Positions 33,685-36,472 of a DNA stretch of 36,472 nt are shown piece after piece. Under the pieces are notes generated by a model. It was not told the origin of the DNA, searched no databases, and saw only the letters and a program-made list of their open reading frames with translations. Both the position numbers and the translations under genes were made by a program. The first letter of the stretch is position 1, and each line of letters starts with the position of its first letter. This stretch comes from CBCXVS01 sp965178525 (GTDB lineage Bacteria > Tectomicrobia > Entotheonellia > Entotheonellales > Entotheonellaceae): assembly GCA_965178525.1 (NCBI GenBank), contig CBCXVS010000032.1, positions 1 through 36,472 on the forward strand, written 5' to 3'.

Positions 33685-34815
33685 CTACGCCTCCTCCACG
33701 CTTGCCTGGTGCCCCGGCGCAACCCGCGAATTGCGGCTCAGAATCATTTGTTCCAACAGCCGTCGAGACGGGGCCAGGGTGTCGACGATGCCGGTATAGA
33801 TATAGCCGTGGATCGGCTGGTTTTGCGAGAGCCGGCGGATAGCGTCGGTGAGTTCGATCTCACCGCTCTCCGTCGGCGGCGTCGCTTCCAGGGCTTTGAA
33901 AATATCCGGCGTCATGATGTAGCGTCCGAGAATGGCCATCGAGGACCCCGGCTGCTTCACCAACGGCTTTTCTTGCAGGTCTTCGATGACACAGATATCC
34001 CCCGTGCGTGTTTTGACGGAGACGATGCCGTAGCTGCCCTCATCCGACTTTTTCACCTTCCGCACCGCCAAGATACAACATTTATCCTCACTATAGGCCT
34101 GGACCATGGCGGCTAAGCAGGGCTCTTCGAGATCATCGTCGGGAAAAATGACCGCAAAGGGTTCGTTCATGGGCAGGCAATGCCGCGCGGTCATGACGGC
34201 GTGGCCGAGGCCGAGCTGGTTCGTTTGCACGGCCAGGCGGATTTTCGTCCGCCGCCGGCGGTCGAGCAGCTTGTCGGAGAGCGCGTGTTCTTGACTGGGC
34301 GCGACCACCACTGCAATGTGGTCGATGCCGGCGTGTTCGGCTTCGGCGATGACGCGCTCGATCATATGCGCCGTGGCATGGGGCGCCAGGAGGCGCGCCT
34401 GCCATCCGGCCACGGGAATGACGGCCCAGTGCACGTTTTTCTTTTGCATCTCGCGCCAGTCATTGAGCACCGTTTTGATCTCGACGGCAAGCTTGTCTTT
34501 CAACGTCTGCGATACCGTTGTGCTGCTAAACACCCGAATCAGTTCGTCCACGAGGTCATGAATATCCGGGCTACTCTCCACAGGAAATTTCAGGCTCGAC
34601 AAGAACTGCTCTTTGTCCTCGCCCTCAAACCGCAGCACCTCGGCGATCTTTTGCGCCGTCTCGTAGCGGGGGGTGCGATGCCCACGTTCGTAGTAGCTGA
34701 TCAGGATGGGCGACACGGCGATATGCCGGGCCAGGGCTTCTTGTGTCAGCTGCATGTGCTTGCGGCGCGCCTGCAGGAGCTTGCCAAACTCGATTTTGGG
34801 TGTCCCATCTGCCAT
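33685..34815 (-). CDS. XRE helix-turn-helix fused to GalU-like nucleotidyltransferase domain
   Basis: 376 residues. Residues about 7-65 are an XRE-type HTH (GKLLQARRKHMQLTQEALAR, YYERGHRTPRYETAQKIAEV). A helical linker (66-125) leads to a UTP-glucose-1-phosphate uridylyltransferase-like domain (about 129-360): QLGLGHAVMTARHC, FAVIFPDDD, IEDLQEKP, AILGRYIMTPDIF and SGEIELTDAIRRL match GalU closely. The nucleotide loop is degraded: VIPVAGWQARLLAPHATAHM stands where GalU has AGLGTRxLPxTKxxPKEMLP, and the YDxGDKxGYLKA end is VDTLAPSRRLLEQ. So catalysis is doubtful, and a sugar-nucleotide-sensing regulator is inferred. The ATG at 34815 has GAGGGC upstream. It diverges from a GAPDH-like gene, with a dyad and promoters between. 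Confidence 0.88.
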   Translation of the reverse strand: MADGTPKIEFGKLLQARRKHMQLTQEALARHIAVSPILISYYERGHRTPRYETAQKIAEVLRFEGEDKEQFLSSLKFPVESSPDIHDLVDELIRVFSSTTVSQTLKDKLAVEIKTVLNDWREMQKKNVHWAVIPVAGWQARLLAPHATAHMIERVIAEAEHAGIDHIAVVVAPSQEHALSDKLLDRRRRTKIRLAVQTNQLGLGHAVMTARHCLPMNEPFAVIFPDDDLEEPCLAAMVQAYSEDKCCILAVRKVKKSDEGSYGIVSVKTRTGDICVIEDLQEKPLVKQPGSSMAILGRYIMTPDIFKALEATPPTESGEIELTDAIRRLSQNQPIHGYIYTGIVDTLAPSRRLLEQMILSRNSRVAPGHQASVEEA

Positions 34816-34910
34816 CGTTGCCCTCTCTCTGTGGACATGGTCCGACCGGATCAATCGCCTGGATCAAACGCCTATAACAACCGAACGGCGTGCGTTATGT
34901 CACAGTGTTT

Positions 34911-34938
34911 AGTATAAAACTATGACAAAATCAAGCAA
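34911..34938 (-). promoter_or_regulatory. Promoter of XRE-GalU-like gene
   Basis: On the minus strand: TTGCTT, a 16-nt spacer, TATACT. One arm of the operator dyad (34919-34926) lies within the spacer, so protein bound there would block RNA polymerase. This supports autorepression. Confidence 0.6.
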
Positions 34939-34954
34939 CAAATTTAGTCATAGT
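34919..34954. promoter_or_regulatory. Operator-like dyad ACTATGAC-N20-GTCATAGT
   Basis: Perfect 8-bp inverted repeats (34919-34926 and 34947-34954) separated by 20 bp, in the shared control region of the divergent pair. The left arm is inside the promoter of the XRE-GalU-like gene; the right arm lies 2 bp upstream of the -35 box of the GAPDH-like gene. Arm centres are 28 bp apart, a bit under three helical turns. The XRE protein next door is the natural candidate to bind it (inference). Confidence 0.6.
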
Positions 34955-34956
34955 CG

Positions 34957-34985
34957 TTGAAAAATGTCGCGATTTCACGTATCCT
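34957..34985 (+). promoter_or_regulatory. Promoter of GAPDH-like gene
   Basis: TTGAAA (34957-34962), a 17-nt spacer, TATCCT (34980-34985). A further inverted repeat, CGCGAT (34968-34973) / ATCGCG (34987-34992), straddles the -10 box. Confidence 0.6.
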
Positions 34986-35048
34986 CATCGCGCGATTGTA
35001 TTCGGTAAGTTGAGAAGGTATCGCTAGTTATGTCAGAGAGGGAGGAGT

Positions 35049-36119
35049 ATGGGAACGCGGCGAACGATTCACGTTGTTGGGACAGGAACCATTGGCGAGC
35101 CGCTGATTAGCCTGCTCTTACATTTGCGGCAGGATTTAGCTGTCGAGGACATCACGTTTTACAAACACTCGCCCCGGCTTAGCGATCGCGCCAGGATCAA
35201 GAGCCTCATGCGGCAGGGCGCCAAGCTGGTGGTTGATACGGACAAGATGGCCGATTTTGAAAAAATCGGTTTGCAACCCGTCTACACCCATACCGATGCG
35301 TTGCAGCAAGCGAGCGTGGTTATCGATTGCACCTCAGACGGCCTGGGCCTGCAGCACAAAGCGGATTGGTACGAGCGTTTGTCTCAGACGCCGGGGTGTA
35401 TCGCACAGGGTAGTGAATTTGGTTTCGGCAAAATGTACGTCCACGGCGTGAATGATGCGGCCCTCGTGCCCGGCGATGATCGCTTCATTCATATCGTCAG
35501 TTGTAATACCCATAATCTTGCCGCGATTATCCATACGCTGGGCCTGTACGATGAAACCGCCGATAATCTCATGGAGGGACGCTTCGTGTGCATGCGCCGC
35601 GCCACCGATGTGAGCCAGAAAAAAGGGTTTACGCCAGCCCCGGATGTCGGCGCGCACAAGGACGCCCGGTTCGGCACGCATCACGCCCGTGACGCCTGGC
35701 ATCTTTTCCAGACCCTCGGGTTCGACCTGAACTTGTTTTCCTCCGCGATCAAAATCAATACGCAATACATGCATAGTCTGTGGTTCAATCTGCGCGTGCG
35801 GCGCGCGGTGACACGCGACGAGGTCCTAGAAAAGCTGCAGGCCAACACCTACGTGGCGCTGACCGAGCATACGATGGCGAGCACGGTCTTCTCATTTGGC
35901 CGCGATCATGGCTACTTCGGCCGCATCCTCAACCAAACGGTGGTGTCGGCGCCGACCGTGACCGTACGTGACGGCCATGAGATCACCGGCTTCTGCTTTA
36001 CCCCTCAGGATGGTAACTCGCTGCTGAGCAGTGTGGCTGCGGCAGGCTGGTTGCTCGACCCCGAGCACTACGACACTCGGCTTCAGCGCGTGCAGCCATT
36101 CCTCTTTGATGAACTCTAA
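35049..36119 (+). CDS. Type II (archaeal-type) GAPDH-like dehydrogenase
   Basis: 356 residues. Rossmann start IHVVGTGTIGEPL, VVIDCTSDGLGLQHKADWYE, the catalytic-Cys motif HIVSCNTHNL (C152), a paired-His region GTHHARDAWHL (H211-H212) where archaeal enzymes have SHHGPD, then MHSLWFNLRVRRAVTRDEVL and a C-terminal QDGNSLLSSVAA. This is the layout of type II phosphorylating GAPDH of archaea, not the type I bacterial enzyme (SCTTN). The second residue block replaces VxKxxP with FYKHSP, so substrate may differ; a related role in sugar-phosphate metabolism is inferred. GGGAGGAG precedes the ATG. It shares a control region with the XRE-GalU-like gene. Confidence 0.82.
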   Translation: MGTRRTIHVVGTGTIGEPLISLLLHLRQDLAVEDITFYKHSPRLSDRARIKSLMRQGAKLVVDTDKMADFEKIGLQPVYTHTDALQQASVVIDCTSDGLGLQHKADWYERLSQTPGCIAQGSEFGFGKMYVHGVNDAALVPGDDRFIHIVSCNTHNLAAIIHTLGLYDETADNLMEGRFVCMRRATDVSQKKGFTPAPDVGAHKDARFGTHHARDAWHLFQTLGFDLNLFSSAIKINTQYMHSLWFNLRVRRAVTRDEVLEKLQANTYVALTEHTMASTVFSFGRDHGYFGRILNQTVVSAPTVTVRDGHEITGFCFTPQDGNSLLSSVAAAGWLLDPEHYDTRLQRVQPFLFDEL

Positions 36120-36140
36120 GTACCAGGACAGCATTTTGTT

Positions 36141-36163
36141 CCCTCCCCCTCGATGGGGGAGGG
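36141..36163 (+). terminator. GC hairpin after GAPDH-like gene
   Basis: CCCTCCCCC (36141-36149), loop TCGAT, GGGGGAGGG (36155-36163): a 9-bp stem 21 nt past the stop. No T-tract follows. It may act as a terminator or be part of an intergenic repeat. Confidence 0.5.
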
Positions 36164-36169
36164 TGACTT

Positions 36170-36197
36170 GAATTCGGAATGTGGAATTCGGAATGTG
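36170..36197. repeat. 14-bp tandem repeat GAATTCGGAATGTG x2
   Basis: Two exact consecutive copies, followed by inverted GGAATG-type words (ATTCCGCATGCCGCATTCC, about 36211-36229). Filler of this style, like the AGGGATG repeat near 2.1 kb, marks intergenic space here. Confidence 0.75.
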
Positions 36198-36232
36198 CAA
36201 GATTTCCTTTATTCCGCATGCCGCATTCCTTC

Positions 36233-36471
36233 TATCCCCCACCAGGGGGGAAGGAGCAAGAGGCCGGCCGGTACTTACGAAACACCGTGCTCTTGCTATT
36301 CGAACGCTCCCAAGTCCAGTCGAACGAGCCGCAGGCGCAGCAGCTTTCCACTTTAGCCTTGTCAGGCAGTGGGTGTGCCGAGAGAATAGGCGCAGACATA
36401 CGGTCATTAGACCGAAGTTCCTCCCGTGATTCGGCGACAACTTGTTGAAATAAAAACTCAAAAGCCTGAAA
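36233..36471 (-). CDS. Possible 3' end of a gene entering from the right edge
   Basis: A minus-strand frame is open for about 79 codons from the window edge to TAG at 36233-36235. It includes PILSAHPLPDKAKVESCCAC followed by GSFDWTWERS, with a Cys-x-Cys-Gly pattern. The last dozen codons fall in a G-run and look non-coding. No family is recognised; it may be only intergenic read-through. The rest of 36120-36472 holds the hairpin and repeats above. Confidence 0.25.
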
Positions 36472-36472
36472 C

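Noticed and set aside
36141..36260. CRISPR-like short repeats at the right end
   Set aside because: Only two direct copies without spacers; tandem and inverted filler, not an array.

Overview
The window is 36.5 kb of a GC-rich (high-50s % by eye), Gram-negative-type bacterial chromosome. It encodes outer-membrane export proteins, sigma-54 activators, a MucR/Ros-type regulator and a DUF1501-DUF1800-NHL operon. This mixture fits an uncultured lineage such as Tectomicrobia/Entotheonella-like, Methylomirabilota-like or deltaproteobacterial bacteria. That placement is a guess from gene content. I found no rRNA, tRNA, CRISPR array or intact insertion sequence.

Layout. 1-2.1 kb: a QseG-like lipoprotein gene with an apparent frameshift, then a GlrR/QseF-type sigma-54 response regulator; the partner kinase would lie off the left edge. 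2.2-5.9 kb: a polysaccharide-export locus that looks broken (Wza-like gene with an internal deletion, beta-barrel gene with an in-frame amber stop), next to a sensorless PspF-like sigma-54 activator. 6.4-11.1 kb: an STN-domain exported protein, a MucR-like zinc-finger regulator, a CobW GTPase and a zinc-type alcohol dehydrogenase. A ~74-nt repeat recurs here, three times just upstream of a gene and in that gene's direction. 11.3-14.0 kb: an HI1419/HI1420-type toxin-antitoxin pair facing a TVP38 / 2-keto-4-pentenoate hydratase (frameshifted) / PPOX operon. 14.3-17.8 kb: two oligopeptide-type ABC ATPases without permeases, and a degenerate-Nudix/APH fusion kinase. 17.9-20.1 kb: two tandem SGNH hydrolases, one frameshifted. 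20.5-25.1 kb: a thioredoxin/MsrA-like fusion followed by a polytopic membrane protein that runs, across a frame change, into a GMC flavoprotein. 25.2-27.1 kb: a DUF6883-DUF4926 module with a decayed duplicate, and threonine synthase. 27.3-30.9 kb: the DUF1501-DUF1800-NHL operon. 31.4-33.7 kb: an inositol-monophosphatase-family enzyme and two Uma2 nuclease-fold proteins, one with a duplicated N-terminus. 33.7-36.1 kb: an XRE-GalU-like fusion divergent from a type II (archaeal-type) GAPDH-like gene, with a perfect dyad and a sigma-70-like promoter on each side.

The most promising candidate for an undescribed system is this last pair. A DNA-binding domain is joined to a sugar-nucleotidyltransferase fold whose nucleotide loop is degraded, and it shares a control region with an atypical GAPDH. 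I infer a metabolite-sensing repressor. The repeat family is the second candidate. Six genes carry apparent frame disruptions, so either the locus is decaying or the assembly contains indel errors; the two cannot be separated from sequence alone.
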